Assembly: GCF_025562455.1 (NCBI RefSeq)
Contig: NZ_JAHPRO010000007.1
Coordinates: forward strand, 1-64,000
Reading direction: 5' to 3'
DNA from: Acinetobacter sp. WU_MDCI_Axc73
Lineage (GTDB): Bacteria > Pseudomonadota > Gammaproteobacteria > Pseudomonadales > Moraxellaceae
DNA length: 64,000 nt
Shown here: positions 28,336-38,141 of the stretch, piece after piece
How the letters are laid out: every line of letters starts with the position of its first letter
Position numbering within the stretch: position 1 is the stretch's first letter
Program-made: the position numbers and the translations under genes
The notes under the pieces: generated by a model
The model's database searches: none
Told to the model about the DNA's origin: nothing
What the model saw: the letters and a program-made list of their open reading frames with translations, nothing else

Positions 28336-29589
28336 ATGAAAGCTAAGCAGGATGCTTTTGCCGCACTCCGATATCGCGATTTTTCCATTATAACGGTCAA
28401 TCAATTTTGCCTGACACTTGCCATTTTGATTCAGGAAATTATTGTTGCCTATTCACTTTATAAAATAACCAAAGATCCACTTACTTTAGGTCTGATTGGT
28501 CTCGCGGAAGCGATTCCATTTATTAGCCTATCGCTATGGGGAGGATATATTGCAGATAAGTTTAATAAACAACTGATTATGAAAATTTGTCTGTTTTTTT
28601 CATTTCCATTGCCCTTAGTGCTGTGGGGAATTTTTCACTTATATGGTTTAAATCAAATCAGTGTTCATGTCTTATCATTAGGCATTTATGCAGTAATTTT
28701 TTGTTTTGGTGTGATTCGTGGCTTTTATAGCCCATCTGCGACATCACTTAAACCGTTTCTTATTCCACGTGAGCTTTATACCAATGGTGCAACTTGGACA
28801 ACAATAGGTTGGCAAAGTGGCGTGATTTTAGGGCCAATGCTAGGTGGCTTTATGCTGGCCTTTTTAGGTCGTGAAACCAGTCTATTAAGTGTTTCCATCC
28901 TTCTATTCATTTGTTTTTGTTTAATCATGCTACTTAAGAAAAGAAGTTTTCCCGCAATTGAACATGAAAATATGTGGTCAAGTTTAGGAGAAGGCTTTCG
29001 TTTTATCTGGAAAACCAAGATTGTGCTTTGGGCGATCTCACTAGATCTGGTTTCAGTCCTATTTGGTGGCGTAGTGGCGTTACTGCCAATTTTTGCTGAA
29101 GATATTTTAAAAGTCGGTCCCGAAGGTTTAGGTTATTTACGTGCTGCACCTTCAATTGGTGCCTTACTCACCATGATTGCACTTACCAAGTTTCCACCTA
29201 CCCATCACGCGTGGCGCAATATGCTACTTGCTGTAGCTGGTTTCGGCGTATTCACTATTATTTTCGCTTTTTCAAGTCACATGTGGTTGTCACTCTTTGC
29301 TTTAGCCATGACAGGTGCCTGCGACAGTATTTCTGTGGTGGTTCGCCAAACCATTTTGCAAATTTTCCCACCAGAAAATATGCGAGGACGTGTTGCCGCA
29401 GTCAATGGCATGTTTGTCTCAAGTAGTAATGAGTTAGGCGCGTTTGAATCAGGCTTGGCTGCTAAATATATGGGAACTCTTGCAGCTACCTTGTTTGGTG
29501 GCTGTATGACGCTTGCAGTGGTGGTATTAAGCTGGACGAAAACCAAAGATTTATTCCATGTAGATATTAACAAAGGCACCGATCCGTAA
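28336..29589 (+). CDS. MFS transporter, EntS/MFS_3-like exporter
   Basis: This 417-residue protein has 12 predicted membrane helices. The N-terminal half carries the LGLIGLAEAIPFISLSLWGGYIAD loop and GYIADKFNKQ (the MFS motif A position between TM2 and TM3). The C-terminal half ends with ...SGLAAKYMGTLAATLFGGCMT. The pattern FAALRYRDFSI...NQF at the N-terminus is typical of the MFS_3 group, which includes the enterobactin exporter EntS. The substrate is unknown, since no siderophore or drug genes are nearby. It is one of the genes that split infC from rpmI. Confidence 0.88.
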   Translation: MKAKQDAFAALRYRDFSIITVNQFCLTLAILIQEIIVAYSLYKITKDPLTLGLIGLAEAIPFISLSLWGGYIADKFNKQLIMKICLFFSFPLPLVLWGIFHLYGLNQISVHVLSLGIYAVIFCFGVIRGFYSPSATSLKPFLIPRELYTNGATWTTIGWQSGVILGPMLGGFMLAFLGRETSLLSVSILLFICFCLIMLLKKRSFPAIEHENMWSSLGEGFRFIWKTKIVLWAISLDLVSVLFGGVVALLPIFAEDILKVGPEGLGYLRAAPSIGALLTMIALTKFPPTHHAWRNMLLAVAGFGVFTIIFAFSSHMWLSLFALAMTGACDSISVVVRQTILQIFPPENMRGRVAAVNGMFVSSSNELGAFESGLAAKYMGTLAATLFGGCMTLAVVVLSWTKTKDLFHVDINKGTDP

Positions 29590-29722
29590 GTTTAATGTCT
29601 GTTTTCAATAAAATAATATGATTTTTCATTGGATACCCTCAAATCTGCATTTTTTTGTTGCGTGTATTTCCTGAACAGGGAATACTTCGCAACAATGCTT
29701 TTACAATCACAAACCATCCAAG

Positions 29723-30463
29723 ATGAAACAATCTATTTTTTGCCTTGCACTTTTTGCAAGTGTATCCATCACTCAAGCTGATGCAAAAGAAAACTCTTCA
29801 CAATTGATACCGCAAAAAAGCTCTGCACTTCCCGCACATTTGACGACTCGAATTGACTGGCGTGAATTCCCAAAGCTCAATTATGACAATGCAGATTTAC
29901 AAGGACAGGATCGGGCTGCGATTTTACGTGTCGCGGCAGATGAAACAGGAACAGTCACTCAAGTTAAAGTTCAAGAAAGTACTGGTAATAAAAAGCTGGA
30001 TGATTTGCTCGTCAAAGCAGTAGAACAAGCCCAAGTAAAACCTTTTCAACAAGATGGAAATCTTATTTCAACTATAGGTTACCAAACTTTTAATCTGGAT
30101 TATAAAGATCGCGATGATTCAACCGCTGAATGTATTTATCATTTTGATTCGAAGAACTGGTTAAAACAGCAAAATGCCAAATCAGTTCCTTTTCGCTATG
30201 TTCAACAACCTACATTAAATGTGCCACGTGATGAACTTAAAGGCAAAGATCGCTTGGTACGTTTTAATTTTAAAGTGAATAAACAAGGTGAAGCGACTCA
30301 AGTCAAAATTAATAAGGGTTCAGGAATTTATGCTTTAGATGCACAGGTGATGCAAGCTATTTCAAATACTCAAGTGGATGTTCCTAAAAAACTTTGGTTC
30401 TTTAAAAAATCCAAGCTTAAAGATGAAATCCATTTTAACCTGAATAAATGTTCTGCACTCTAA
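29723..30463 (+). CDS. Periplasmic protein with two TonB C-terminal-like domains
   Basis: This 246-residue protein has a cleavable-looking signal peptide (residues 1-21, ending QADA). It contains two copies of the TonB C-terminal fold: residues about 60-125 (ILRVAADETGTVTQVKVQESTGNKKLDDLLVKAV) and about 170-235 (RFNFKVNKQGEATQVKINKGSGIYALDAQVMQAI). There is no proline-rich spacer and no N-terminal anchor helix as in true TonB, so it cannot transduce energy in the standard way. Two Cys residues (one mid-protein, one near the C-terminus) may form a disulfide. It probably binds envelope partners or peptidoglycan; the function is unknown. Confidence 0.8.
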   Translation: MKQSIFCLALFASVSITQADAKENSSQLIPQKSSALPAHLTTRIDWREFPKLNYDNADLQGQDRAAILRVAADETGTVTQVKVQESTGNKKLDDLLVKAVEQAQVKPFQQDGNLISTIGYQTFNLDYKDRDDSTAECIYHFDSKNWLKQQNAKSVPFRYVQQPTLNVPRDELKGKDRLVRFNFKVNKQGEATQVKINKGSGIYALDAQVMQAISNTQVDVPKKLWFFKKSKLKDEIHFNLNKCSAL

Positions 30464-30472
30464 TAGTTAAGT

Positions 30473-30498
30473 TGACCAGAAATATCTCTTTCTGGTCA
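30473..30498 (+). terminator. Possible weak terminator
   Basis: The 10-base stem TGACCAGAAA / TTTCTGGTCA has a six-base loop but no T run after it. It may mark the 3' end of the TonB-like gene. Confidence 0.45.
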
Positions 30499-30594
30499 GT
30501 GAATCATTCCAATATAAATTAAATAAATAAGGCTCTACTTTCGCAAGACTAACCATTAGTTTTTATCAATAATTTTATGATCTTTCACTCAAAA

Positions 30595-31215
30595 TCAGAT
30601 GATTTGAATAGATAAAGCTTTTTGTACGGCTGGGCGCGCAGTCAGACGTTCTACATAATCCTTCACATAAGGATAGTCATTTAAATCGATGGATTGCCAC
30701 TCATGACGTAATACCCACGGTAAAATTGCCATATCCGCGATCGAGTACTCACCTGCCACAAATTTTTGCCCAATGAGCTGTGTATTAAGTACGCTATATA
30801 AGCGTTTAGTTTCAGTGACATAACGCTCAATAGCATAGGGAATTTTTTCTTTGGCAAAACGACCAAAATGATGATTTTGACCAAGCATCGGACCAAAACC
30901 CCCCATTTGCCACATGAGCCATTGCTCGACTTCAACTCGTTCTTGCTCATCTGTCGGGTAAAAAAGTCCAGTCTTACGACCCAAATATTGTAAAATTGCA
31001 CCTGATTCAAAAATCGAAATTGGCTCATGATTTGGACCATCTTGATCAATAATGGCAGGGATTTTATTGTTCGGTGATATTTTCAGAAAGTCTGGTTGAA
31101 ACTGATCATTTTCTAAAATATTAATTGGAAAAATTTGATATTCCAGCCCCATTTCTTCGAGCGCGATGCTGATCTTATGTCCATTGGGAGTTCCCCAATA
31201 ATATAGGTCTATCAT
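30595..31215 (-). CDS. Glutathione S-transferase family protein (YfcG/GstB-like)
   Basis: This 206-residue protein has an N-terminal thioredoxin-like domain (residues 1-85, WGTPNGHKISIALEEMGLEY, and the glutathione-binding NNKIPAIIDQDG and FESGAILQYLG) and an all-helical C-terminal domain ending with IADMAILPWVLRH. The start pattern DLYYWGTPNGHK is typical of the YfcG/Ure2p-like class, where Thr and Asn replace the catalytic Ser/Tyr and disulfide reductase activity has been found in E. coli YfcG. Its substrate here is inferred only at the family level. Confidence 0.88.
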   Translation of the reverse strand: MIDLYYWGTPNGHKISIALEEMGLEYQIFPINILENDQFQPDFLKISPNNKIPAIIDQDGPNHEPISIFESGAILQYLGRKTGLFYPTDEQERVEVEQWLMWQMGGFGPMLGQNHHFGRFAKEKIPYAIERYVTETKRLYSVLNTQLIGQKFVAGEYSIADMAILPWVLRHEWQSIDLNDYPYVKDYVERLTARPAVQKALSIQII

Positions 31216-31370
31216 GAAATACCTTCTTATCCTATTTTTCTATCTTTAAGTCTTTGTATACGTTTATAACATGTTTTTTAACATGGAATAAAAGTATAAA
31301 AAGTGATTTAGTTTAGCAGTGACTTTGCTTAACAACCTTAAAGAAAATCATAAAATGAGAATCTGAATTC

Positions 31371-31703
31371 TTATTTTGCCGCCACATTTTGTTTATTTTG
31401 ATACTCTTTCGCCTGCTCACCTACAAATTTTCGACCTTGATTTTCTCCTTGTATCCATTCATCTACAGAAAATAGATCAAACAACCCAACTTTGAATAAT
31501 GTTGGAATGGCTAGGATAAGTTCCTGCTCTACAACTCCACGTTCACCCGTATTATATAGTTGAATATTATGCAACATCGTTGCAACTGTTCCTGTCTGTA
31601 CTTGACTACCATCTTTAAGTTTAACAGACGGAAGCACCTGACCGTTTTCAATAACTTTCTGATTAATGTTGGCGAGTTGCTTAGTTCCTTCAATTTCTGA
31701 CAT
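31371..31703 (-). CDS. Small conserved protein of unknown function
   Basis: This 110-residue soluble protein has no signal peptide. The ATG is preceded by an optimal AAGGAG site with 6-base spacing, which indicates a real, well-translated gene. The N-terminal half (LANINQKVIENGQVLPSVKLKDG, VQTGTVATMLHNIQLYN) and helical C-terminus (FDLFSVDEWIQGENQGRKFVGEQAKEY) look like a compact single domain. I do not recognise the family with confidence. It lies between the gst gene and infC on the same strand. Confidence 0.75.
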   Translation of the reverse strand: MSEIEGTKQLANINQKVIENGQVLPSVKLKDGSQVQTGTVATMLHNIQLYNTGERGVVEQELILAIPTLFKVGLFDLFSVDEWIQGENQGRKFVGEQAKEYQNKQNVAAK

Positions 31704-31784
31704 ATTTTTCTCCTTAAGCTTATTTTTATAGTTTTGAGTTTATTCAACGCCTTTTCAATAGAACTGTTAAAATAGTTTATAAAA

Positions 31785-31810
31785 AAAACGCAGCGTTTCG
31801 GCTGCGTTTT
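31785..31810 (-). terminator. Terminator after infC
   Basis: The stem AAAACGCAGC / GCTGCGTTTT with a six-base loop runs into eight T residues on the minus strand. It ends the thrS-infC unit, so rpmI-rplT are not read through from thrS. Confidence 0.9.
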
Positions 31811-31827
31811 TTGAAATGGGTAAAAGC

Positions 31828-32379
31828 TTACTTTTTCTTTTTCGGTCCAAGTAACATCCCCATTTGACGACCTTCCATTTTCGGAGCCTGTTCAACCACA
31901 CCAAAATCGGTCACGTCTGCTTCAATTTTTTGCAATTGCGCTAAACCTAATTGTTGGTGTGCCATCTCACGACCACGGAAACGTAACGTAATTTTAACTT
32001 TGTTCCCTTCTTCAAGGAACTTTAAAATCGCACGAAGCTTGACCTGATAATCACCTACATCCGTTGCTGGACGTAGTTTGATTTCTTTGACCTGTACTTG
32101 ATGCTGTTTTTTCTTCGCATCTTTTTGCTTCTGCTTCAAATCAAACAAGTGCTTGTTGTAATCCATGATTTTACAAACAGGTGGTTCTGCATTAGCCACA
32201 ATCTCGACTAAGTCAAGATCTGAATCTTCGGCAGCACGCAACGCTTCGGCAAGTGAAACGATTCCTTTTTGTTCTCCATCTGCGGCTACGAGGCGTACTT
32301 CTTTTGCACGGATCTCATCATTAATCGCAGGACGGTTACTTTTTGCACCTTGTTGTTGGTTACGATCAGGCTGTTTAAT
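31828..32379 (-). CDS. infC: Translation initiation factor IF-3, starting at ATT
   Basis: IF-3 binds the 30S subunit, prevents premature 50S joining and checks start codons. The coding sequence runs back beyond the first ATG/GTG/TTG-class start into the conserved N-domain ([17 protein letters not shown]) and begins at an ATT at 32379, 5 bases after the thrS stop, with GGAG located 8 bases upstream. This gives 183 residues, close to E. coli IF-3 (180). E. coli infC also uses AUU, and IF-3 represses its own translation by rejecting that codon; the same control is expected. The C-domain has the [14 protein letters not shown] and [14 protein letters not shown] motifs. Confidence 0.93.
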   Translation of the reverse strand: MKQPDRNQQQGAKSNRPAINDEIRAKEVRLVAADGEQKGIVSLAEALRAAEDSDLDLVEIVANAEPPVCKIMDYNKHLFDLKQKQKDAKKKQHQVQVKEIKLRPATDVGDYQVKLRAILKFLEEGNKVKITLRFRGREMAHQQLGLAQLQKIEADVTDFGVVEQAPKMEGRQMGMLLGPKKKK

Positions 32380-32384
32380 CTTTC

Positions 32385-34307
32385 TTACTCCACAATGTAC
32401 CGGCCACGTTCGGCAACGGCAGATTTCACTAAGTCAATAAATGCATCAATTGACATAGTACCTAAATTTTTTCCTGAGCGAGTACGAACATTTACAGTAC
32501 CTTCCTCAACCTCACGGTCACCTAATACTAAAAGGTACGGAATACGCTCAAGTGTACGCTCACGAATCTTAAAGCCGATTTTCTCATTTCTCAAGTCAGA
32601 AATCGCTCTAAGACCATTTTCTTTGAGTTTTGCTACCACTTGCTCACAGGCTTGTGCTTGTGAATCGGTGATATTCATTACGCATGCTTGCACAGGTGAT
32701 AACCATGGCGGCATAAAACCCGCATAATGTTCAATAAGTATACCAATAAAACGTTCAAAACTGCCAAGTATTGCACGATGCAACATGACGGGTTGATCAC
32801 GTTCATTATCTTCAGTTACAAATGAAGCATCCAAACGCTCTGGTAAGTTGAAGTCACATTGAATCGTTCCGCACTGCCATACACGGCCTAAACAGTCTTT
32901 CAATGAAAATTCAATTTTTGGCCCATAGAATGCACCTTCGCCAGGTTGCAATTCCCAGTCAAGACCAGCAGCATCCAAGGCATCTGCCAATGATTTTTCT
33001 GCAAGATCCCAAAGAGCATCTTCTCCGACACGTTTTTCTGGACGAGTCGAAAGTTTCATCTGAACATCTTCAAAGCCGAAGTCTTTATAGACATCTAAAG
33101 TCAGTTGGATAAAATCAGCAACCTCTTTTCCAATTTGCTCTTTAGTACAGAAAATATGTGCATCATCTTGCGTAAAACCACGTACACGCATAATGCCGTG
33201 TAGCGAACCTGATGGTTCATTACGGTGACAAGAACCAAACTCTGCCAAGCGAATTGGCAAATCACGATAAGATTTTAAACCTTGATTAAAGACCTGCACA
33301 TGGCAAGGACAGTTCATCGGTTTCACTGCATAATTACGATTTTCAGAATGGGTAGTGAACATATTTTCAGCATAGTTCGCTGCATGCCCAGATTTTTCCC
33401 ACAAGCTAAAATCGACAATCTGTGGTGTCTTAATTTCCTGATATCCATTCTCTTGCTGAACTTTACGCATATATTGTTCAAGCACTTGGTAAATCGTCCA
33501 ACCATTAGCATGCCAAAACACCATACCTGGTGCTTCTTCCTGCATATGAAATAGATCAAGCGCCTTACCAATTTTGCGGTGGTCACGTTTTTCAGCTTCT
33601 TCGATACGTTTTACATAAGCAGCAAGTTCTTTTTTATCTGCCCATGCAGTTCCATAAATACGCTGTAATTGCTCATTCTTAGCATCACCGCGCCAATATG
33701 CACCAGAAATTTTAGTCAGTTTAAAGTTTTTCAAAAATTTAGTATTTGGTACATGCGGACCACGACACATATCTAAGTAGTCTTGATGATAATACAGACC
33801 CATCTCTGTTTCATCAGGCATATCATCAATCAAACGTAGTTTGTATGTTTCACCACGAGATTGAAACTCTTTGATCACTTCAGCACGCGGTGTCATTTTT
33901 TTAATGACATCATAATCCTGATCGATGAGCTGTTTCATACGCGCTTCAATCGCTGCCATATCCTCTAAGGTAAATGGCTTTGGACTAAAAATATCGTAAT
34001 AAAAGCCCTCTTCAATCACAGGACCAATTACCATTTGCACTTCAGGGAATAATTGCTTGACAGCATGTCCAACTAAATGTGCGCAAGAATGACGTATGAT
34101 TTCCACGCCTTCTGGGTCTTTAGGTGTAATAATTTGGACTGTTGCGTCTTCGGTGATTAAGTCACATGCATCTACAAGGCGATCGTTCACACGACCCGCA
34201 ACGGTGTTTTTAGCAAGACCAGGCCCAATACTTTGAGCGACTTGCATAACTGAAACAGCTTGATCAAATGATTTTTGATCGCCATTTGGCAATGTGATAA
34301 TTGGCAT
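32385..34307 (-). CDS. thrS: Threonine-tRNA ligase
   Basis: This 640-residue class II synthetase contains the TGS domain (residues 1-62), the editing domain (about 63-225, including [16 protein letters not shown] and the C-terminal CRGPHVPNT metal region), the catalytic core (about 240-535, with [12 protein letters not shown] and [26 protein letters not shown]) and the anticodon-binding domain (about 540-640). I set the start at 34307 ([13 protein letters not shown] 8 bases upstream); the open frame extends 11 codons further. It overlaps neither neighbour; infC follows after 5 bases. Confidence 0.98.
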   Translation of the reverse strand: MPIITLPNGDQKSFDQAVSVMQVAQSIGPGLAKNTVAGRVNDRLVDACDLITEDATVQIITPKDPEGVEIIRHSCAHLVGHAVKQLFPEVQMVIGPVIEEGFYYDIFSPKPFTLEDMAAIEARMKQLIDQDYDVIKKMTPRAEVIKEFQSRGETYKLRLIDDMPDETEMGLYYHQDYLDMCRGPHVPNTKFLKNFKLTKISGAYWRGDAKNEQLQRIYGTAWADKKELAAYVKRIEEAEKRDHRKIGKALDLFHMQEEAPGMVFWHANGWTIYQVLEQYMRKVQQENGYQEIKTPQIVDFSLWEKSGHAANYAENMFTTHSENRNYAVKPMNCPCHVQVFNQGLKSYRDLPIRLAEFGSCHRNEPSGSLHGIMRVRGFTQDDAHIFCTKEQIGKEVADFIQLTLDVYKDFGFEDVQMKLSTRPEKRVGEDALWDLAEKSLADALDAAGLDWELQPGEGAFYGPKIEFSLKDCLGRVWQCGTIQCDFNLPERLDASFVTEDNERDQPVMLHRAILGSFERFIGILIEHYAGFMPPWLSPVQACVMNITDSQAQACEQVVAKLKENGLRAISDLRNEKIGFKIRERTLERIPYLLVLGDREVEEGTVNVRTRSGKNLGTMSIDAFIDLVKSAVAERGRYIVE

Positions 34308-34745
34308 AGAAAAATCCTTAAGGAGTGATGCCCCGCACAATGGAGCATATCACCGCGAGATTATGATCGAGGAAAACCTCAAAAGATAAAAACGGTGGAT
34401 GGAAAATTTAAAGAAGACGGAATTTTACACGGGTTAGCGCATTGAGAAAACAACTTCCATTAAAAAAAGATAAGTTTCTCAATTTTTTGTATTCATGCCT
34501 TACTTAATGAGGACATTTGGAGAATTTACAAGCTTAATCGTATAAAAACAAATAGACGCAAAATTATTGCTCGGATTTGTTTATGGGACGTTTATGATAA
34601 AAACAACCATAGGGTTTCTCATCCAGCATTTAAAGCTCATATATTGCAACCAATACTCTAAGACTAAAGCCTAAATGATTTGATGAAATTAAAACCCTAT
34701 CTTTTAATCAACAATCATTAAAACAATGACACGGAGTCTAAGACC
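34308..34745. other. Intergenic region between thrS and an acyl-CoA synthetase
   Basis: These 438 bases hold the divergent promoters of thrS and the acyl-CoA synthetase gene. Just upstream of the thrS ribosome site is a hairpin (34325-34331 with 34345-34353, two-base bulge) that might act as a translational operator. No gene was recognised. Confidence 0.5.
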
Positions 34746-36386
34746 ATGAATGCTTATGATGAGCTACCGAAAACGGCTGCCAATTTTGTCGCACTTTCAC
34801 CCTTACGGTATCTAGAACGTGCCGCTTATATTTATCCAGATCAAGCAGCAATTATTCATGGCACACGTCAGCTCTCATGGAAACAAACCTATCAACGTTG
34901 TTGTCAATTTGCACATCAGTTACAACAGTTAGGGATTCAAAAAAATGATACCGTTTCGGTCTTACTCCCAAATATCCCTGCCATGATTGAAGCGCATTTT
35001 GCCGTGCCCATGGCTGGCGCTGTACTAAACACCTTGAATACTCGACTTGATGCCAAGACCCTTGCGTTTATGTTAGAACATGCAGAGAGCAAAGTACTTT
35101 TAGTCGATCCAGAATTTGCTCAAGTTGCTCAGGAAGCAATGGCGCTGATCTCACAACAAATTTATGTGATTGATGTTGCTGATCTAGAATATGAATCTGA
35201 ACTTTCTAACTCTATTGGTCAAATTGAATATGAAACATGGCTGAGTCAAGGCGATACCAATTTTGAATGGTCACTTCCCAATGATGAGTGGGATGCGATT
35301 AGTCTGAATTATACCTCTGGCACTACAGGCAATCCAAAAGGTGTGGTCTATCATCATCGCGGAGCGTATCTCAATGCTGCCAGTAATATTATTGCTTGTG
35401 GTATGACGCCTCGCGCTAGTTATTTATGGACACTACCTTTATTTCACTGTAATGGCTGGTGTTTTGCATGGACGATTGCTGCTAATGGCGGTACTAATGT
35501 CTGTTTGCGTAAAGTAGATCCAGAGCTTGTATTTGAGCTGATTGCCAAACATAAGGTCGATTATTTCTGTGGTGCACCCATTGTATTATCCATGTTGATC
35601 AATACCCCTAAAGACAAGCAGCTTCATTTTGATCATCGTGTTGAAGTCTTGGTTGCTGGCGCCGCCCCACCTGCTGCGATTATCGAGGGGATGCGCCACC
35701 TAGGTATCAATGTGACCCATGTTTATGGTTTGACTGAAACTTATGGCCCTTCTGCGCTTTGTGCCTCTCAGGCAGGCTGGAATGATTTATCAATTCAGGA
35801 ACAGGCTCAGTTACATTCTCGTCAGGGTGTACCTTATCCATTGCAAGACAGTATGCGTGTACTCGATCCTGAAACCATGCAACCCGTGCCTGCGGATGGG
35901 CATACATTGGGAGAGATTATGTTCCGTGGCAATATTGTGATGAAGGGTTATCTGAAAAATCCGAAAGCCACTGAAGAAGCGTTTGCAGGCGGATGGTTTC
36001 ATAGTGGCGACTTAGCTGTTTGCCAACCTGATGGTTATGCCAAAATTACGGACCGTGCCAAAGACGTGATTATTTCAGGGGGTGAAAATATTTCATCTCT
36101 TGAAGTGGAAGAAGTATTATATCAGCATCCAGCGGTGATGACCGCCGCAGTAGTTGCCAAACCCGACCCACGCTGGCAAGAAGTTCCGTGCGCTTTTATT
36201 GAATTAAAACAAGGAATCAGTGTCAGTACCGATGAATTGATTACGCATTGTCAGCAACAATTGGCGCGGTTTAAAGTCCCTAAAGATATTGTAATTACCG
36301 AGATTCCAAAAACATCAACAGGAAAATTACAGAAATTTATTTTACGTGACTGGGCCAAACAACGTGCCACAGGTGAGTTTAATTAA
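34746..36386 (+). CDS. Acyl-CoA synthetase (AMP-forming, medium/long-chain type)
   Basis: This 546-residue member of the ANL superfamily activates a carboxylic acid to an acyl-AMP and then to an acyl-CoA. Visible motifs are the P-loop LNYTSGTTGNPKGVVYHH (about residues 190-205), VTHVYGLTETYGP (A5), GWFHSGDLAV (A7/A8), RAKDVIISGGENISSLEVEE and the catalytic lysine in KTSTGKLQKFIL near the C-terminus. The overall similarity is to the acyl-CoA synthetases used in fatty acid or alkanoate breakdown. No signal or membrane segment is present. The exact substrate cannot be set from sequence. It forms a single unit with its own terminator. Confidence 0.9.
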   Translation: MNAYDELPKTAANFVALSPLRYLERAAYIYPDQAAIIHGTRQLSWKQTYQRCCQFAHQLQQLGIQKNDTVSVLLPNIPAMIEAHFAVPMAGAVLNTLNTRLDAKTLAFMLEHAESKVLLVDPEFAQVAQEAMALISQQIYVIDVADLEYESELSNSIGQIEYETWLSQGDTNFEWSLPNDEWDAISLNYTSGTTGNPKGVVYHHRGAYLNAASNIIACGMTPRASYLWTLPLFHCNGWCFAWTIAANGGTNVCLRKVDPELVFELIAKHKVDYFCGAPIVLSMLINTPKDKQLHFDHRVEVLVAGAAPPAAIIEGMRHLGINVTHVYGLTETYGPSALCASQAGWNDLSIQEQAQLHSRQGVPYPLQDSMRVLDPETMQPVPADGHTLGEIMFRGNIVMKGYLKNPKATEEAFAGGWFHSGDLAVCQPDGYAKITDRAKDVIISGGENISSLEVEEVLYQHPAVMTAAVVAKPDPRWQEVPCAFIELKQGISVSTDELITHCQQQLARFKVPKDIVITEIPKTSTGKLQKFILRDWAKQRATGEFN

Positions 36387-36396
36387 CGTCAATAAA

Positions 36397-36430
36397 AATG
36401 CCAGTCAATATTTGATCTGACTGGCATTTG
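36397..36430. terminator. Bidirectional terminator
   Basis: The stem AAATGCCAGTCA / TGACTGGCATTT with a 10-base loop lies between the convergent acyl-CoA synthetase and darP genes. Confidence 0.85.
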
Positions 36431-36463
36431 CTATAAATTCATCGTTTTAAACTGTCAATAAAA

Positions 36464-37000
36464 TCAATTATCCGATAGTAATGCTACTTGCTGTACATAA
36501 TTAAAAAATTTTAACTTAGAAGCTGCAAGTTCTTGTTCATTTAGTGCTTGAGTGATATCACGTTGAATACGCAATACATGCTGACGCAGGGTATGACGTT
36601 CAGAAGCATTATGAAGTTTACTAAATTCATTAATTGCAGGATCACCTTGTTCAATCATGCGATCAACCCAACGCTGCAATTGCGCTTGTTTTTTTAACCC
36701 TTGTTGGGGCGTCAAATAGGACAATATGACCGTTTCATCTTCATTACGTAGCAATTTACCAACGCGCTGAAATTGGCGACGACGAGCTTCAAATGACGTA
36801 ATGGTTTGTGCATCAAGTAATGCATCAATTAAACGTTCATCTACAGGAAGCTTTTGGATTTGTTTTGCTGAAAGCTCTGCTAACTGTTCACCCAGTGCAG
36901 CCATACGTTGCACTGCTTTTTTCTGTTCGGTTTTACTTGCACGTCCTTCTAAAGAATCAAAATCATCTTCACTGTAACGCTTATTGGGACGACGTGCCAC
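36464..37000 (-). CDS. darP: Ribosome-associated protein DarP (YjgA, DUF615)
   Basis: This 178-residue, charged, all-helical protein begins RRPNKRYSEDDFDSLEGRASKTEQKKAVQRM. It contains LGEQLAELSAKQIQKLPVDERLIDAL and the ARRRQFQRVGKLLRNED block that define the YjgA family. E. coli YjgA (DarP) associates with late 50S assembly intermediates and promotes maturation of the peptidyl transferase centre. It starts 2 bases after the npr stop, so it belongs to the rapZ-npr-darP unit. Full family length. Confidence 0.92.
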   Translation of the reverse strand: MARRPNKRYSEDDFDSLEGRASKTEQKKAVQRMAALGEQLAELSAKQIQKLPVDERLIDALLDAQTITSFEARRRQFQRVGKLLRNEDETVILSYLTPQQGLKKQAQLQRWVDRMIEQGDPAINEFSKLHNASERHTLRQHVLRIQRDITQALNEQELAASKLKFFNYVQQVALLSDN

Positions 37001-37002
37001 GG

Positions 37003-37272
37003 TTAATCTGCCTCATAAAATTTTGCTGCGAATAATGCCTTAATTTCATCTTCTGCTTTTTCAGCATCAGACCCATCAATCACTAAACGCAAAGTGGTTC
37101 CCTTGCCTGCACCTAACATGAGCAAGGACATAATATTTTTGGCGTCGACGAGCTTATCGCCTTTGCCAATCTGAATAGAAGATCGAAATTTAGTCGTAAC
37201 TTCGATCAATTTCCCCGACGCACGTGCGTGTAGGCCAAGTTTGTTAATTACATCAACTGTGGTGTCAATCAT
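37003..37272 (-). CDS. npr: Phosphocarrier protein NPr (HPr family, PTS-Ntr)
   Basis: This 89-residue HPr-like protein has the phosphorylation histidine in [14 protein letters not shown] (His-16) and the regulatory Ser region [23 protein letters not shown]. It relays phosphate from PtsP to PtsN in the nitrogen PTS, a regulatory cascade and not a sugar transporter. The gene overlaps rapZ by 4 bases and sits just ahead of darP. In A. baumannii NPr is reported to connect the GigA/GigB switch (1533-3136 here) to downstream control. Confidence 0.95.
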   Translation of the reverse strand: MIDTTVDVINKLGLHARASGKLIEVTTKFRSSIQIGKGDKLVDAKNIMSLLMLGAGKGTTLRLVIDGSDAEKAEDEIKALFAAKFYEAD

Positions 37273-38120
37273 GACCAGTGCTTCATTTCTCTATGTAAGA
37301 CCTGAATAGACCATTTTGCCTCAAGCGCCTTTTTTAGTCTATCTACAATATAAACCGAGCGATGTTGCCCGCCTGTACAACCAATCGAAATGGTCATGTA
37401 ATGGCGATGCCCCTCTGCAAATACGGGTAACCATTTATCTAAAAATTGATAGATATCGTTAAACATATCATTGGTTTGTGCACTGGATTCCAAAAAATCC
37501 TGAACAGGTTGATCTAATCCTGAAAATTTACGTAACTCCAAATCCCAATGTGGATTAGGTAAATGCCGTACATCAAAAACATAGTCTGCATCTAAGGGAA
37601 TACCATGTTTATAACCGAACGACTGTAAAATCAGAATTAATTTGTCTGACTGCCCCAGTTTCGAAAGCAAAGTATGCTTAAGATCATGCACACTTTTATC
37701 AGTAGTATCGATATGTACCGTTGAGCGAAATTGAATTGGCATAAGCAGTTGTTTTTCCTCCTGAATACATTCATTCAGGCTTTTAAAACGGCTGGCCAAT
37801 GGGTGTGGACGACGTGAGGAACTAAAACGCGCGATAAGTTCCTGATCTTGCGTGGTCAAATAAATCACATCGACAGAACCGTGTCGCTGTAATTGTTCAA
37901 ACACTTGATCGAATTCTTGTAAATCGGCCCGTGTACTCCGAACATCCACTCCAAGCGCTAATTGTTCAAGATTGTTTTCATGATCGAGCTTCGACACAAT
38001 TTCTGGCAGCAATGCCAAAGGCAGGTTATCAATACAGTAGTAACCCAGATCTTCCAAAACCTGCAATGCGGAGGATTTACCAGATCCAGATTGCCCTGTG
38101 ACGATAAGAATACGCTTCAT
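37269..38120 (-). CDS. rapZ: RNase adapter protein RapZ (nucleotide-binding)
   Basis: This 283-residue protein has the P-loop [18 protein letters not shown] at the N-terminus and, at the C-terminus, the domain with [18 protein letters not shown]. In E. coli RapZ binds small RNAs GlmY and GlmZ and guides RNase E, coupling glucosamine-6-phosphate synthesis to demand; outside enterobacteria the RNA role is not proven. The 4-base overlap with npr recalls the rpoN-hpf-ptsN-rapZ-npr operon, but here the pair follows panC and no rpoN is near. Confidence 0.95.
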   Translation of the reverse strand: MKRILIVTGQSGSGKSSALQVLEDLGYYCIDNLPLALLPEIVSKLDHENNLEQLALGVDVRSTRADLQEFDQVFEQLQRHGSVDVIYLTTQDQELIARFSSSRRPHPLASRFKSLNECIQEEKQLLMPIQFRSTVHIDTTDKSVHDLKHTLLSKLGQSDKLILILQSFGYKHGIPLDADYVFDVRHLPNPHWDLELRKFSGLDQPVQDFLESSAQTNDMFNDIYQFLDKWLPVFAEGHRHYMTISIGCTGGQHRSVYIVDRLKKALEAKWSIQVLHREMKHWS

Positions 38121-38141
38121 GGCATGGCTGTCCTTTTAATA

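Noticed and set aside
32269..32727. A 152-residue plus-strand frame over infC and thrS
   Set aside because: Both infC and thrS are conserved and continuous on the minus strand here.
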